From NCBI GenBank assembly GCA_038528235.1, contig JBCBEX010000076.1:1-22031 (forward strand): a stretch of DNA of 22,031 nucleotides, read 5' to 3'. The stretch is from JBCBEX01 sp038528235. GTDB taxonomy: Bacteria; Bacteroidota; Rhodothermia; Rhodothermales; Rubricoccaceae. Below the pieces are notes generated by a model. It was not told where the DNA came from. It did no database searches and saw only the letters and a list, made by a program, of their open reading frames with translations. Position numbers and translations under genes: made by a program. The stretch's first letter is position 1; every line of letters begins with the position of its first letter. Positions 1 to 9,315 of the stretch are shown one piece after another.

Positions 1-1020
1 GTCGAGGGCGGCTCGGTCGAGTTGGAAGAGGCGAGCACCCAGCGCGACGCGACGGTGGCGGTGGCTGAGGGCGCGCGGCTGCAGTTCAACCGCCCGCTCA
101 CCGTCGAGGGCACGCTCAGCGCTGCGCCGACGGGCCGCCTGGCGCTCAACGCGGCGCTGACGGCAGGGCCGGGCGCGACGCTCGCGGTAGCGGGCACGGG
201 CTTCGAGTGGCTCAGTGGCTACCTGGAGGCGGGGCGGCTCGTCAACCGGGAGTTGATCCGGTACACGGGCGCGAACGCCAGCCGGGGGGCGCGGGGCGAG
301 ACGGCGGTGTTGCGCAACACGGGCACCGTCAACTGGGAGGGCTCGGGCATCCTGTATGTGTATGACGGGGCGCGCTTCGAGAACGCGGGCGCGTTCGCCG
401 TGAGCGGGACGGGCAGCCTGCGCGGCTTCTCGGGTGTCGGCACCTTCACGACCGAGCCCACCGCCACGCTGACGAAGACCGGCGATGCGCTGTGGGAGAT
501 CTACGGCCCGCTCACGGTCGAGAACGAGGGCACGTGGGCCGTCGAGGGCGGCTCGGTCGAGTTGGAAGAGGCGAGCACCCAGCGCAATGCGCGCCTCAAC
601 GTGGCGTTGGACGCAACGCTGCAGTTCAACCGACCGTTGACGGTCCTGGGCACCCTCACCGGTGCGCCAGCCGGACGCCTGGTGCTCAACAGCCACCTGC
701 TCACGGACCGCACCGCGGAACTCGCCGTGGCGGGCGCGGGCCTCGACTGGCGCTCGGGCTATATCACCGAGGGCACCATCGTCAACCGCAACCTGATCCG
801 ACTCGCCGGCAACACCAACAACCGTGGCGTGCGCGGTGCCGACGCACGCCTCCGCAACGCGGGCACGGTGGCATGGCGCGACGACGGCCTCTTCTACGTC
901 TACGACGGCGCCCGCTTCGCGAACGAGGCCACCCTCGACATCGTCGGGAATGGCGGCCTGCGCGGCTTCTCCGGCTCCGGCACCTTCGTGAACACCCCAA
1001 CCGGGACCTTCACTCGCGAG
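1..1020 (+). repeat. 540-bp in-frame tandem repeat (two visible copies)
   Basis: Bases 1-45 are identical to bases 541-585, and the encoded proteins align throughout with a 180-residue period. Shared landmarks are VEGGSVELEEASTQR, LQFNRPLTV, YVYDGARF and LRGFSG. The second copy diverges after about residue 340. The repeats are glycine- and beta-rich, as in beta-helical or autotransporter-like surface proteins. More copies probably lie upstream of the window. Confidence 0.9.
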
Positions 1021-4000
1021 GGCGACGGCGTCTTCTTCTTCGGGTCCGACGTGGAGCGCAACCGCAGCTTCGAACCGCTCGACGCGACGCTGGACGGCAT
1101 CGTCCAACTCGGCGGTGAGATCGACGCCATCGGCCTCGCCCTCACCAATCGGGCAGCCGTTGACATCACGGGCCCCAGCGGGGAGGTCGGGGCGCTCACC
1201 TGGACGGGCGACTTCGCGTTGGACGACGGCGCGAGGCTTCGCTTCGACCTCGTCAACGCGATGGCGAGCGACGACCTCTTCGTGCTCTCCAACACCCGCG
1301 GGCAGGCCCTCGGCACGGCCCAACTCGACGGCACACTGGATGTCGTGCTGCGCGATGGCTACATCCCCGATGTCGGCACGTCGTTCGACCTGATCACGGC
1401 GGAGGCCATCACGGGTGGCTTCACCGACCTCTCGTCGCTGACAATCGAGAGCGCCGATCTGTCGCTCTATCCGTCGATTAGCGACGCCGTGTTTAGCGTC
1501 ACGGCTGCGCGCGGCATCCCAACGATCTCGGGGAGCCTCGCCGCGTCGCCTTCACAGGTACGCGGGGGAACGCTCGTCCCACTTACGCTCACCGGCACCG
1601 GATTCGCTCCGGACCTGAGCGTCGCCCTCAGGTGCGTTGAGTGTGCAGATCCGGTCACGTACGGTACGCTTCCGGGGCAGATCAACACCATCACCCCAAC
1701 CGCGATCGGCTTGGGCCTGGACCTGACGCCAGGCGACATCTACGGCACCTACGAGATCCGCGTATCCGACCCGCGCGGCGGCGAAGCCACGACGACGCTG
1801 GTCATTCTCCCGCCCGACCTCACGCTCTCCGTCGAGGTTCGGCGTGCCGACGCCAGCGAGCTCGGCAACCGCGCCGGCACGTTCGTCGTCCGGTCGAACC
1901 GACAGACGCTCGCGCCGGTCACCGTCCCGTTCGCGCTGGGTGGCTCTGCGCAACGGCTGGCGGACTACGTGACGACCGAGCTAGGCGACGCCCTCACGCT
2001 ACCGCTCGGCGTGACCGAGTTGCAGGTCGGCATCATCCCCGTGAACGACGACCTCGCCGAGCCGAGCGAGACCGTCACGTTCACGCTCCTCGCCACGCCC
2101 GACTATGCCCTCGGCAGTCCGGCGACCGGCACTGTGACCATCGAAGACGGTCCGCCTCGCGGTGACTTCGCGGCCTTCTCCGTGAACCCTCAGCGTGGAG
2201 GCGACGCGGGCCTGCTGACGCTGACCGTGGTGGGCCAGAACTTCACGGACGGGGCGACGGTGTCCCTCAGCGGCAACGGCCCCACGCTGGAGAGCCTGGA
2301 AACGCAGGTGGGCGAGGACGCCACGACCCTACGGGCGGTGTTCGACCTCACCGATGCGGCCATCGGCGCGCGTGATGTGGTCGTGGTGAACGGCGATGGC
2401 GGCGCGGAGACGCTGCCACGCGCCTTCAACGTGGAGCAGAGCCTAGGTGCCGACGTCTGGGTGACGCTGGTCGGCCCCGAGGCCGTCCGGCGCGGGCGAC
2501 CGGGCACCTTCTCGCTCGTCTACGGCAACGATGGCAACGTAGACGCTGTCGGGGGCATCTTCACCGTGATGGGCATCCCGCTGGGAGCGGACGTCACGTT
2601 CGACGACTCGTTCGCGCTGCCGCCTCTCCCTGGTCAAGACGAGACGGAGCAAACGCCCGTCGTCCAAGACGAGACCGAGCAGTACATCGTGCTCGGGGCC
2701 GTTGGCCTTGCCCCAGGTGAGGCGCGTACGTCGACCTTTACCATCACCACCTCGGCGGACTACACCCTCGAACTCTTCGCCTTCTCCGACGCGGACGCCC
2801 GCGCCGGTGCCGCCGGCCGCACACCGCTCCGGTCATCCGAGCACGCCCAGCGGACCGCCTCGCCAACGTCTCGCAGCAACGACATTCCGGGGCTCATCGC
2901 CGCCGAGGCCTATCTCGCCTCGACGGCGGCCTCGAACAACTTCGTGACCCGAGCGGCGGAGTTTGTCTTTACCGGGGGCCGCGACGGAGCGTGCGTCGGG
3001 GCGGCTGTCGACAACTTCGAGAACCTCTCCGCCCTCACGTTTGGCACCGATTCGCCGCTCTTCGGCTGGGGCGTGGAGGTAGTGACCAAGAACGGCACAG
3101 GCGTCGGGCATACGACGGTGCTCCTCACCTCGCCCGACGGCAACTACTACATCGCCGACAACTACACCGGCATTCCGACCATTCTCCCCATGGAGCGGTC
3201 GGGGGACAACTACTTCCCGGCCCCAGAGAACGCCCTCGTCCCGGTCAACGCCCCGTATCTGATCGCTGACGGTGTGGTGAACATATCGAGCGCGTTCGGC
3301 GGCGACCAGTTCTACACGCTCTTCGACGAGCGCTACCAGACGAGCCTACGTCCGAAGCCCGATGAGCAGCAGCCCGTCACCACGGTCAACTCGTTCGACC
3401 CCAACGACAAGATCGGGCCAGGGGGCGCGGGCGACGCGCGCTACATCGCCAGCACCGAGCCGATGCCCTACCTCGTCCGGTTTGAGAACCTGGACACGGC
3501 CACGGCGCCCGCTGCCGAGGTCATCGTGGTCGACACGCTCGACCTCGAGGTCTTCGACCCCGCATCGCTGACGCTCGGCCCGGTCACCTTTGGCGAGCGC
3601 ATTGTGCCGGTCCCGCCTGGCCTTCAGGACTACGCGACCACCGTGGATCTGCGCCCGGAGCAAGACCTCCTCGTGCTCATCGCGCTCACCCTCGAACCGA
3701 CATCGGGCATCCTCACGGCTCGCTTCACCTCGCTCGACCCTGCGACGGGCGAGCTGCCTGAGGACCCCTTTGCGGGCTTCCTGCCCCCCAACGTGACGCC
3801 GCCGGAGGGCGAGGGCAGCATTTCCTTCGTCGTCGCGCCCCGAGACGGAACCGGGAGCGGCACCGTCCTCCGCAACGAGGCGCGCATCTTCTTCGACCTC
3901 AACGAGCCCATTGACACCCCGCCGTGGATCAACACGGTGGATCTGACCGCGCCCACGAGCGGTGTTGTAGCCTTGCAAGAAACCCTGAGCGACTCGGTAT

Positions 4001-4524
4001 TCACGGTCACGTGGGCCGGCAACGACGCCAATGCTGGGGTCAGCGGCTTCGACGTGTACGTTTCCCAGGAGGAAGGTCCCTTCGAGCCCTGGCTCCTCAA
4101 CTACGCGGAGACCTCCGCTACGTTTGTGGGGCGCAACGGGGGGAGCTATGCGTTCTACAGCATTGCGTCGGACTTCGCGGGCAACGTCGAGCCGCCGAAG
4201 ACGGACGCCGAGGCGACGACCACGATCGTCGTCAGCACCGAGGACGATGCAGGCCTCCCGGAGCGCGTCACGCTGACGCAGCCCTACCCCAACCCAGCGT
4301 CATCAGCCATGACGGTGCCCTTTGGGCTGCCGACCGCTGGCGCGGCGGAGATCGAGGTCTTCGACCTGCTCGGGCGCCGCGTCGCGCAGCTTGCCACGGG
4401 CGACCAAGCCGCCGGCTGGCACACGCTGCGGTGGGACGTGAGCCGCCTCGCGTCGGGCGTCTACGTGCTCCGCCTCCGGGCCGACGGCGTGGCTGAGACG
4501 CGCCGGGTGACCGTCGTGAGATAG
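1..4524 (+). CDS. Giant T9SS-secreted multidomain surface protein, 5'-truncated
   Basis: The frame is open from base 1, so the gene begins upstream; 1507 residues are visible. Domains in order: two copies of a ~180-residue beta-rich repeat (residues ~1-340); an IPT/TIG-like domain (~505-600); a Calx-beta-like domain (~605-718, with NDDLAEPSETVTFTL); a second TIG-like domain (~720-810); a DUF11-like beta domain (~818-930); a segment with a Cys-His-Asp arrangement (C998, H1037, D1053) resembling a transglutaminase-like fold; a DUF7619-type conserved region starting at SFDPNDK (~1131-1310); a fibronectin-III-like domain (~1315-1405); and a C-terminal T9SS type A sorting domain (~1429-1507: YPNPASS, EVFDLLGRRV, GVYVLRL). 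The protein should cross the outer membrane by T9SS and be attached to the surface or released. Adhesion is the usual guess for such architectures, but no ligand can be named. The sorting domain is a confident call; the middle domains are by pattern only. Confidence 0.9.
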   Translation, partial: VEGGSVELEEASTQRDATVAVAEGARLQFNRPLTVEGTLSAAPTGRLALNAALTAGPGATLAVAGTGFEWLSGYLEAGRLVNRELIRYTGANASRGARGETAVLRNTGTVNWEGSGILYVYDGARFENAGAFAVSGTGSLRGFSGVGTFTTEPTATLTKTGDALWEIYGPLTVENEGTWAVEGGSVELEEASTQRNARLNVALDATLQFNRPLTVLGTLTGAPAGRLVLNSHLLTDRTAELAVAGAGLDWRSGYITEGTIVNRNLIRLAGNTNNRGVRGADARLRNAGTVAWRDDGLFYVYDGARFANEATLDIVGNGGLRGFSGSGTFVNTPTGTFTREGDGVFFFGSDVERNRSFEPLDATLDGIVQLGGEIDAIGLALTNRAAVDITGPSGEVGALTWTGDFALDDGARLRFDLVNAMASDDLFVLSNTRGQALGTAQLDGTLDVVLRDGYIPDVGTSFDLITAEAITGGFTDLSSLTIESADLSLYPSISDAVFSVTAARGIPTISGSLAASPSQVRGGTLVPLTLTGTGFAPDLSVALRCVECADPVTYGTLPGQINTITPTAIGLGLDLTPGDIYGTYEIRVSDPRGGEATTTLVILPPDLTLSVEVRRADASELGNRAGTFVVRSNRQTLAPVTVPFALGGSAQRLADYVTTELGDALTLPLGVTELQVGIIPVNDDLAEPSETVTFTLLATPDYALGSPATGTVTIEDGPPRGDFAAFSVNPQRGGDAGLLTLTVVGQNFTDGATVSLSGNGPTLESLETQVGEDATTLRAVFDLTDAAIGARDVVVVNGDGGAETLPRAFNVEQSLGADVWVTLVGPEAVRRGRPGTFSLVYGNDGNVDAVGGIFTVMGIPLGADVTFDDSFALPPLPGQDETEQTPVVQDETEQYIVLGAVGLAPGEARTSTFTITTSADYTLELFAFSDADARAGAAGRTPLRSSEHAQRTASPTSRSNDIPGLIAAEAYLASTAASNNFVTRAAEFVFTGGRDGACVGAAVDNFENLSALTFGTDSPLFGWGVEVVTKNGTGVGHTTVLLTSPDGNYYIADNYTGIPTILPMERSGDNYFPAPENALVPVNAPYLIADGVVNISSAFGGDQFYTLFDERYQTSLRPKPDEQQPVTTVNSFDPNDKIGPGGAGDARYIASTEPMPYLVRFENLDTATAPAAEVIVVDTLDLEVFDPASLTLGPVTFGERIVPVPPGLQDYATTVDLRPEQDLLVLIALTLEPTSGILTARFTSLDPATGELPEDPFAGFLPPNVTPPEGEGSISFVVAPRDGTGSGTVLRNEARIFFDLNEPIDTPPWINTVDLTAPTSGVVALQETLSDSVFTVTWAGNDANAGVSGFDVYVSQEEGPFEPWLLNYAETSATFVGRNGGSYAFYSIASDFAGNVEPPKTDAEATTTIVVSTEDDAGLPERVTLTQPYPNPASSAMTVPFGLPTAGAAEIEVFDLLGRRVAQLATGDQAAGWHTLRWDVSRLASGVYVLRLRADGVAETRRVTVVR

Positions 4525-4558
4525 CGTCGGTTCAGTCCAGCCGCAGGCGTCGATTCGT

Positions 4559-4588
4559 GTGACAAATCGGGCAGGTGAATGCTATAGA
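4559..4588 (+). promoter_or_regulatory. Possible sigma70-like promoter for the beta-barrel gene
   Basis: GTGACA (4559-4564) and TATAGA (4583-4588) are separated by 18 bases in the gap between the T9SS protein stop and the ATG at 4665. Transcription from here would give a leader of about 70 nt. This is a pattern match only. Confidence 0.3.
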
Positions 4589-4664
4589 CGGTGGTGCTGG
4601 CAACATTCCTGGACAGGGGCGATAGACCAAACCGCTCGCTCTCTTCACGCTCTCTCCACCGACC

Positions 4665-5420
4665 ATGCTCCACCGCCCCACACGCGCGGCGGCGGGCTGG
4701 GCGCTCCTCGTAGCGCTCGCCCTCCTCGTCTGCGTCCCGGCCTCCGAGGCCCAAACCCGCACCCTCAACCTCCGCCTCGAAGGCGGCGTCCCCCTCGGGG
4801 ATTTCCAGGACAGCGTCGAAGACATCGGCTTCGGCCTCGCCGGGCAGTTGCTCTTCCAGCCCGAGGGCGTCCCGCTCGCGCTTGGCTTTGAAGGCAGCTT
4901 CCTCACCTATGGCCGCCAGGTCAACCCCGTGCCGGTCAACTTCGGCGGCAGCGGCGTCTCGGTTGCGGACCAGATCACGCACAACAACATCGCGAGCCTC
5001 GGCCTCGTGCTGCGCATCCAGCCCAACGGCGGCGCGGTGCAGCCCTACATCGAAGGCTTCGGCGGCTTCAACTACCTCCACACCCGCGTCTCGCTCGACC
5101 AGGCCGTGGTCGCCAACAACAACAATGGCTTCGGCGGCGACCCGGTGGTCGTGACGCGCAACTCCGGCAACACCGTCGTGGACGACTTCGCGTTCACCTA
5201 CGGCGGCGGCGGCGGCCTGCTGCTCCGCGTCTTCAACGGCCTCGACAACGGACAGCACGTCACGGCCTACGTCGACTTCGGCGCGCGCTACCTCCTCGGT
5301 GAGGAGGCCGACTACCTCGTGGAGGTGGACGACGCCGACGCGGCCAACACGCCGCAGAACCCGGTCCGCACGACCGTGGACGTGATCCGACCCTACTTCG
5401 GCCTCTCGTTCCGCTTCTAG
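4665..5420 (+). CDS. Outer-membrane beta-barrel protein
   Basis: 251 residues. A signal peptide is visible: basic start, hydrophobic core WALLVALALLV, and a probable cut after SEAQ near residue 30. The mature part has alternating hydrophobic/polar strands (LNLRLEGGVPLGDF, GFGLAGQLLF, ALGFEGSFLTYG, AYVDFGARYLLG) separated by Asn/Gly/Asp-rich loops, and it ends in phenylalanine (FGLSFRF), as outer-membrane barrels do. This fits the broad OmpW/outer-membrane beta-barrel porin-like group; substrate or partner cannot be read. The ATG at 4665 has no Shine-Dalgarno sequence, as is normal in Bacteroidota, and is the only Met that leaves the whole signal peptide intact. It is followed by a strong hairpin, so it is probably monocistronic. 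Confidence 0.8.
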   Translation: MLHRPTRAAAGWALLVALALLVCVPASEAQTRTLNLRLEGGVPLGDFQDSVEDIGFGLAGQLLFQPEGVPLALGFEGSFLTYGRQVNPVPVNFGGSGVSVADQITHNNIASLGLVLRIQPNGGAVQPYIEGFGGFNYLHTRVSLDQAVVANNNNGFGGDPVVVTRNSGNTVVDDFAFTYGGGGGLLLRVFNGLDNGQHVTAYVDFGARYLLGEEADYLVEVDDADAANTPQNPVRTTVDVIRPYFGLSFRF

Positions 5421-5477
5421 TGGCTTCGGGCTTGGTTGCTCGGTTCGGCTCTGACCCTCCCGCCGAACCGACCTCAG

Positions 5478-5510
5478 TGCGGGGGCTGCTCACCCCGAGC
5501 AGCCCCCGCA
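5478..5510 (+). terminator. Intrinsic terminator hairpin after the beta-barrel gene
   Basis: A perfect 14-bp stem (5478-5491 pairing with 5497-5510, core GGGGGCTGCTC) closes a 5-nt loop ACCCC and is followed by the T-containing tgtcttcgtt. It lies 57 bases after the stop at 5420. The T tract is weak, but the stem is exceptionally stable. Confidence 0.75.
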
Positions 5511-5531
5511 TGTCTTCGTTGGGCACACCAC

Positions 5532-5890
5532 GTGCCGTCGCTCCCTGAGACAGCCCTCGTCCACGCAGGCGTCACGAGCGAGCCTGACGACTTCGCCACC
5601 AAGGGCACTGGCCTGTTCTGGGTGTTGATGCTGTCGCCGCTGGCCAGCGTGTTCGTCTGCGGCATGATGGGGCGGGTCTCGCTCACCGACCCAAAGCGGT
5701 AGCTCGCCGCCCGAAGCAAACCCCTTCTGCCCATCCGGTTTGCGCGCGCGTTCGTGTTCATGGTCCTCCACGAGGCGACCCCCAGCGGCCGAGAACGCTA
5801 CAACGTGCCGAGGTCTGGCGCCGCCTGCACCAGTTCGCGAGACGCATCTGGGTAGACGTGCTGCTCGCCGCGCTAGTGCTGCTGTTTCGG
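5532..5890 (+). pseudogene. Probable decayed gene remnant, membrane-protein-like
   Basis: After the terminator, frame 3 shows G/C-rich third positions from about 5532 and encodes a hydrophobic stretch (GLFWVLMLSPLASVFVCG). It meets a TAG at 5700-5702, continues in the same frame (LPIRFARAFVFMVLHEA) to about 5805, then the coding signal shifts to frame 2 (AEVWRRLHQFARRIW then VDVLLAALVLLF) until about 5890. One stop plus one frameshift in a coding-like stretch suggests a broken gene with at least two hydrophobic segments. I do not recognise the family. The alternative is a short 56-residue ORF (5532-5702, GTG start) plus noncoding DNA. The rest of the 5421-5990 gap shows nothing else. Confidence 0.3.
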
Positions 5891-5990
5891 CAGTTTCACC
5901 CGTCAGGGCTGAGCCCAGCGGGCGGCTTGACTTTGCGGAGGTATGGGGGCTATTGTCGGCGCTCCTCACTCACCCGCTCCACAACCTCGC

Positions 5991-6557
5991 ATGTATCGCC
6001 CCGTTCTTGTCCTTGGCCTCATTGCGCTCGTCTCCCTCCCTGCTGCTGCGCAGGGGAACCGCGTCGGCATCGGCGTGAGCATCGAGCCGCTCACACGCTT
6101 TGCTGTGATTGATCAAAACGGGTTTTCGAGCTTAGGTTTTTTTACACCGTCACTCTATGTCCCCATCACGCTAGGCCAATTTCGCCTAGAGCCTGAAATT
6201 AGCTATGTCCGCGATGCCGTCTCGCTCAACGATGAAACAACGGCCGACTCAAGGCTGCGTTTTGTTACCGGCTTGTTCTACTATAACCAGGGGAGTGAAG
6301 CCAATGCCTTGTACGTTGGCACCCGCATTGGCTTCGCGCGCACAGCTGTTTCGAACGCGTTCTCGGACGACACCGCGTCGCAGATCGACTTCATCTTTGC
6401 ACCCACGCTGGGAGGCGAGCACTACTTCGGCGACCTATCACTCGGCGTGGAGAGTCAGGTTCAGTACACTCGCATTGGCAACGTCGACGAGGACAGCGAG
6501 GTGACCCGGTCGCAGTTCTTGATCCGCGCGCTCTTCTTCGCCCGGTTCCACTTCTAG
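5991..6557 (+). CDS. Outer-membrane beta-barrel protein, lower-GC
   Basis: 188 residues from the ATG at 5991. This start places a clean signal peptide (MYRPVLVLGLIALVSLPAAA, cut after the following Q) at the N terminus; the in-frame ATG at 5943 would put 16 unrelated residues ahead of it. The mature protein has alternating strands (YVPITLGQFRLEPEISYV, LRFVTGLFYYN, ALYVGTRIGFAR, SLGVESQVQYTRIG) and a C-terminal phenylalanine (FFARFHF), so it should form an 8- to 10-strand barrel. Function is unknown. Its first half is more A/T-rich than its neighbours: 28 of the 60 bases at 6121-6180 are G/C. It is convergent with the UbiA gene, 66 bp apart. Confidence 0.75.
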   Translation: MYRPVLVLGLIALVSLPAAAQGNRVGIGVSIEPLTRFAVIDQNGFSSLGFFTPSLYVPITLGQFRLEPEISYVRDAVSLNDETTADSRLRFVTGLFYYNQGSEANALYVGTRIGFARTAVSNAFSDDTASQIDFIFAPTLGGEHYFGDLSLGVESQVQYTRIGNVDEDSEVTRSQFLIRALFFARFHF

Positions 6558-6623
6558 CGATTCACCTTCGCCGAGCCTGTGCCCGGCGTTTCCCGCGGCA
6601 CCCCGTCCACTAGAACGCTTCCC

Positions 6624-7493
6624 CTACGCTAGCCTAGCGAGCGCCAGCGCCACGACGCCTGCCACCATCGCCGCTTTCAGGAGCGCGCTGGCCTGGCCTG
6701 CGGTCGTGGTGGGGTCAGGCGCGAGAAGATGCCACGCCGCAGCCAGCAGGAGGCCAGCCGCAGGCAACCCGAAGGCCAAGAACGGAAGCCCAAGTGCCGG
6801 GATAAACGCGGGCACCGGGAGTACGGCGAGCGTGGCTGCCAGCACCGCTAGGCACACCCACGCCGCCGTGCGCGGACTCGTCACGAGCGGGAGCGTTTGC
6901 GCCCCGTCAGCCGCGTCGCCCACCACGTCTTCGAGGTCTTTGGCCCCCTCACGCGCCCACGTTGTCAGAAACGCGAACGCGGCCCCCACCAGCACTGCGT
7001 CCGAGAGCCCGACGGCAAGGCCCCCGTAGACGAGCGCCAGCCCCAGAACCATCGACACCGCGAGGTTGCCCACCACGGGCAGCCGCTTGAGCGAAGCACT
7101 GTAGAGCCACAGCAGGCCACCCGTTGACGCGGCGAGCAGGACATGCGTGCGCGACACGCCGGCTGCCAGCACCACACTCAGCACCGCCAGCGTGAGCGCC
7201 ACCGCTGTCGCCGAACGCACCGATACGGCCCCCGACGGCAGAGGCCGCCCCGGTCGGTTCACCCGGTCGATGGCGAGGTCGTACACGTCGTTGATCGCGT
7301 TGGCAGCGCCGCCCAAGCACGCCGCCGACGCCATCGCCCACGCCAGGGCCCGGCCCGACGCCCCCTCGAAGGCCTCGGCTCCTGCGGCCAGCACGCCGCC
7401 GAGCGCGACCCCCGCGAGAAACAGCACGAAATTGAGCGGACGCAGCAATTGCACGATGCCGAGCAGGGCATCCGAGCGCGACGGCGAGGCCAT
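6624..7493 (-). CDS. UbiA-family prenyltransferase
   Basis: 289 residues. UbiA enzymes are integral membrane proteins that move a prenyl chain from a diphosphate onto an aromatic or glycerol-type acceptor. Both Asp-rich metal/diphosphate motifs are present: NDVYDLAID (68-76) running into RVNRPGRPLPSG, and REGAKDLEDVVGD (181-193). Eight or more hydrophobic helices follow the family layout. The NRP-RPLPSG form resembles the geranylgeranylglycerol-phosphate (ether-lipid) and chlorophyll/menaquinone branches, so the acceptor is undetermined. Start: the ATG at 7493 gives MASPSRSDALLGIVQLLRPLN, the normal UbiA N terminus; the open frame extends to 7655 but those 54 residues look like upstream noncoding DNA. 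It lies 158 bp downstream of the alpha-oxoamine synthase gene on the same strand and may share its transcript. Confidence 0.85.
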   Translation of the reverse strand: MASPSRSDALLGIVQLLRPLNFVLFLAGVALGGVLAAGAEAFEGASGRALAWAMASAACLGGAANAINDVYDLAIDRVNRPGRPLPSGAVSVRSATAVALTLAVLSVVLAAGVSRTHVLLAASTGGLLWLYSASLKRLPVVGNLAVSMVLGLALVYGGLAVGLSDAVLVGAAFAFLTTWAREGAKDLEDVVGDAADGAQTLPLVTSPRTAAWVCLAVLAATLAVLPVPAFIPALGLPFLAFGLPAAGLLLAAAWHLLAPDPTTTAGQASALLKAAMVAGVVALALARLA

Positions 7494-7651
7494 AGGGTGA
7501 ATAGGCGCGACGTGGAGATGGAGAACCGCCAAGATCGGCACCGCGCCGGGCAAAAACACCAATGCCCCGGCGCTAGGCCGAGGCATCGAAACGTGTGACC
7601 GGGCACGGGGATGAGTCGCATCGCTGCTTCTCCCCTTCCAGCTCGCTGTCC

Positions 7652-8944
7652 TCACTCGTGGCCGTTGCGACCGACGTAATGGCCCGGCGTCCCGTTCGTC
7701 TGGATGATGCCGTGCTTGAGCCCGATGCGGCGGAAGGCGTCAAGAATGAGATCCAGTTCTTCGTTCGTGTGCGTCGCCATGTAGCTCGTGCGCATGAGCG
7801 CCTGGCCGCGCGGGACGGCCGGCGGCACGACGGGGTTCACGAACACGCCCGCTTCGAGCAGATCCTTCCAGAACGCGAAGCAGGTGAACATGTCGCCGAT
7901 CACGACCGGGATGATGGGCGACTCGCTCGTCCACACGTCGAAGCCGAGGTGGCGGAAGCCGTCGCGCATGTAGGTCGAGATCTCCTCCAGACGAGCAAGA
8001 CGCTCAGGCTCGGCCTGCAGGATCTCCAGGCACTTCAGCACCGTCGCCACGTTGGCAGGCGGCATGGAGGCGCTGAAGATGTGGGCGCTGGCCTTGTGGC
8101 GGATGTACTCGATCACCTCGCGGTCGCCAACGACGAAGCCGCCGAGCGAGGCGAAGCTCTTCGAGAAGGTGCCGGTGACGAGGTCTACGTCGTCGAGCCG
8201 CCCGAAGGTCGAGGCTGAGCCGCGGCCTCCGTCGCCCACTACGCCGACGGCGTGCGCGTCGTCGAGCATCAGCGCGGCGTTGTATTCGCGGGCTAGATCG
8301 ATCAGGTCGGGCACCTTGGCGATGGTGCCACTCATCGAGAAGACGCCGTCCGTGACGATGAACTTGCCCGCATCGGGGTGCTGCTCGCTGTAGCGCTCCA
8401 GTTGGAGGCGCAGGTGGTCCATGTCGTCGTGCCGGTAGCGCACCGTCTCGGCGAAGCTGACCTGCGTGCCCGCCACGATGCAGGCGTGGTTGTCCTTGTC
8501 GCTGAAGACGAAGTCGCCCTTGCTCGCCAGGCTCTGCACCACGCCTAGGTTGGTCATGTAGCCCGTCGAGAAGAGCACACACGCTTCCTTGCCCATGAAG
8601 GCGGCCAGCTTCTCTTCGAGTTCCAGGTGCAGGTCGAGGGTGCCGTTGAGGAAGCGAGAGCCGGTGCAGCCCGTCCCGTAGTTGGCAATGGCGTCCTGGG
8701 CGGCCTGAACCACGCGCGGATCGTTGGTGAGACCGAGGTAGTTGTTCGACCCGGCCATGATGAGGTTCTTCCCGTTCATCACGGCCCGCGTCCCCTCCGC
8801 CACTTCAATCGGCCGGAAGTAGGGGTAGAGGCCCGCTTCTTGGACCCGTGCATAGTCGCCGCCGGGAGCAAAGAACTGGGCGGCCTTGTCGAAGAGCGCG
8901 GGGCGACCTGCGACCTGCGAGCCGTGGGCGTCGGGGTTGGGCAT
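7652..8944 (-). CDS. Serine palmitoyltransferase-type alpha-oxoamine synthase
   Basis: 430 residues, a full-length PLP-dependent class II aminotransferase-fold enzyme that condenses an acyl thioester with an amino acid and releases CO2. Visible: GTGCTGSRFLNGT (90-102), the PLP-ring contacts D228 and H231 in LDDAHAVG, and the Schiff-base lysine K262 in GTFSKSFASLGGF. The TFSKSFAS form is that of Bacteroidota serine palmitoyltransferases (first step of sphingolipid synthesis) rather than BioF or KBL, which have TLGKAL. In Rhodothermia such as Salinibacter, a close relative uses cysteate to make sulfonolipids (capnine type), so the amino-acid substrate is open. A cytosolic, soluble homodimer is expected. 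The ATG at 8944 is the only sensible start. A UbiA prenyltransferase follows. The 371 bp upstream holds no gene. Confidence 0.88.
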   Translation of the reverse strand: MPNPDAHGSQVAGRPALFDKAAQFFAPGGDYARVQEAGLYPYFRPIEVAEGTRAVMNGKNLIMAGSNNYLGLTNDPRVVQAAQDAIANYGTGCTGSRFLNGTLDLHLELEEKLAAFMGKEACVLFSTGYMTNLGVVQSLASKGDFVFSDKDNHACIVAGTQVSFAETVRYRHDDMDHLRLQLERYSEQHPDAGKFIVTDGVFSMSGTIAKVPDLIDLAREYNAALMLDDAHAVGVVGDGGRGSASTFGRLDDVDLVTGTFSKSFASLGGFVVGDREVIEYIRHKASAHIFSASMPPANVATVLKCLEILQAEPERLARLEEISTYMRDGFRHLGFDVWTSESPIIPVVIGDMFTCFAFWKDLLEAGVFVNPVVPPAVPRGQALMRTSYMATHTNEELDLILDAFRRIGLKHGIIQTNGTPGHYVGRNGHE

Positions 8945-9242
8945 GGGGAGCGTGGGTGGGTGCCTCAGGCTAGCGCGCGGGGCGGCCGTGTGGTGGAAAG
9001 CGGGGGCCGGAACGAACCGACCCGCGTCGCTCAGCGCTCGGGGCGGGCGAAGCGCCAGTGGACGCCCCTATGCGAGGAGCGCCCTACAGTTCCCCTACGG
9101 AGGTACCTGCACGGGCGGTTTCGCAGGCCTTTCGAACGCGGCAGGGCCTGACCAACGGAACGGGGACCAGGCTCACAGGGCAAGGCGACAGACACAGATG
9201 GATGGCGGAGGGTGCACAGAAATAGGCACGAACCCCGAACGG

Positions 9243-9257
9243 ATGCAAGCGCTTACA
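9243..9257. promoter_or_regulatory. Possible LacI/GalR-family operator (cre-like)
   Basis: ATGCAAGCGCTTACA fits the cre/LacI-family pattern WTGNAANCGNWNNCW at every defined position and has a perfect AAGCGCTT core. It lies in the gene-free stretch 8945-9315, about 300 bp upstream of the alpha-oxoamine synthase start. A site this loose is expected about once per three windows of this size by chance, so confidence is low. Nothing else was recognised in that stretch. Confidence 0.2.
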
Positions 9258-9315
9258 CCGGATTCACGATCCTGCCCATGCCCACCTGTCCCCAAACCGG
9301 CCAGAACGGTCAGCT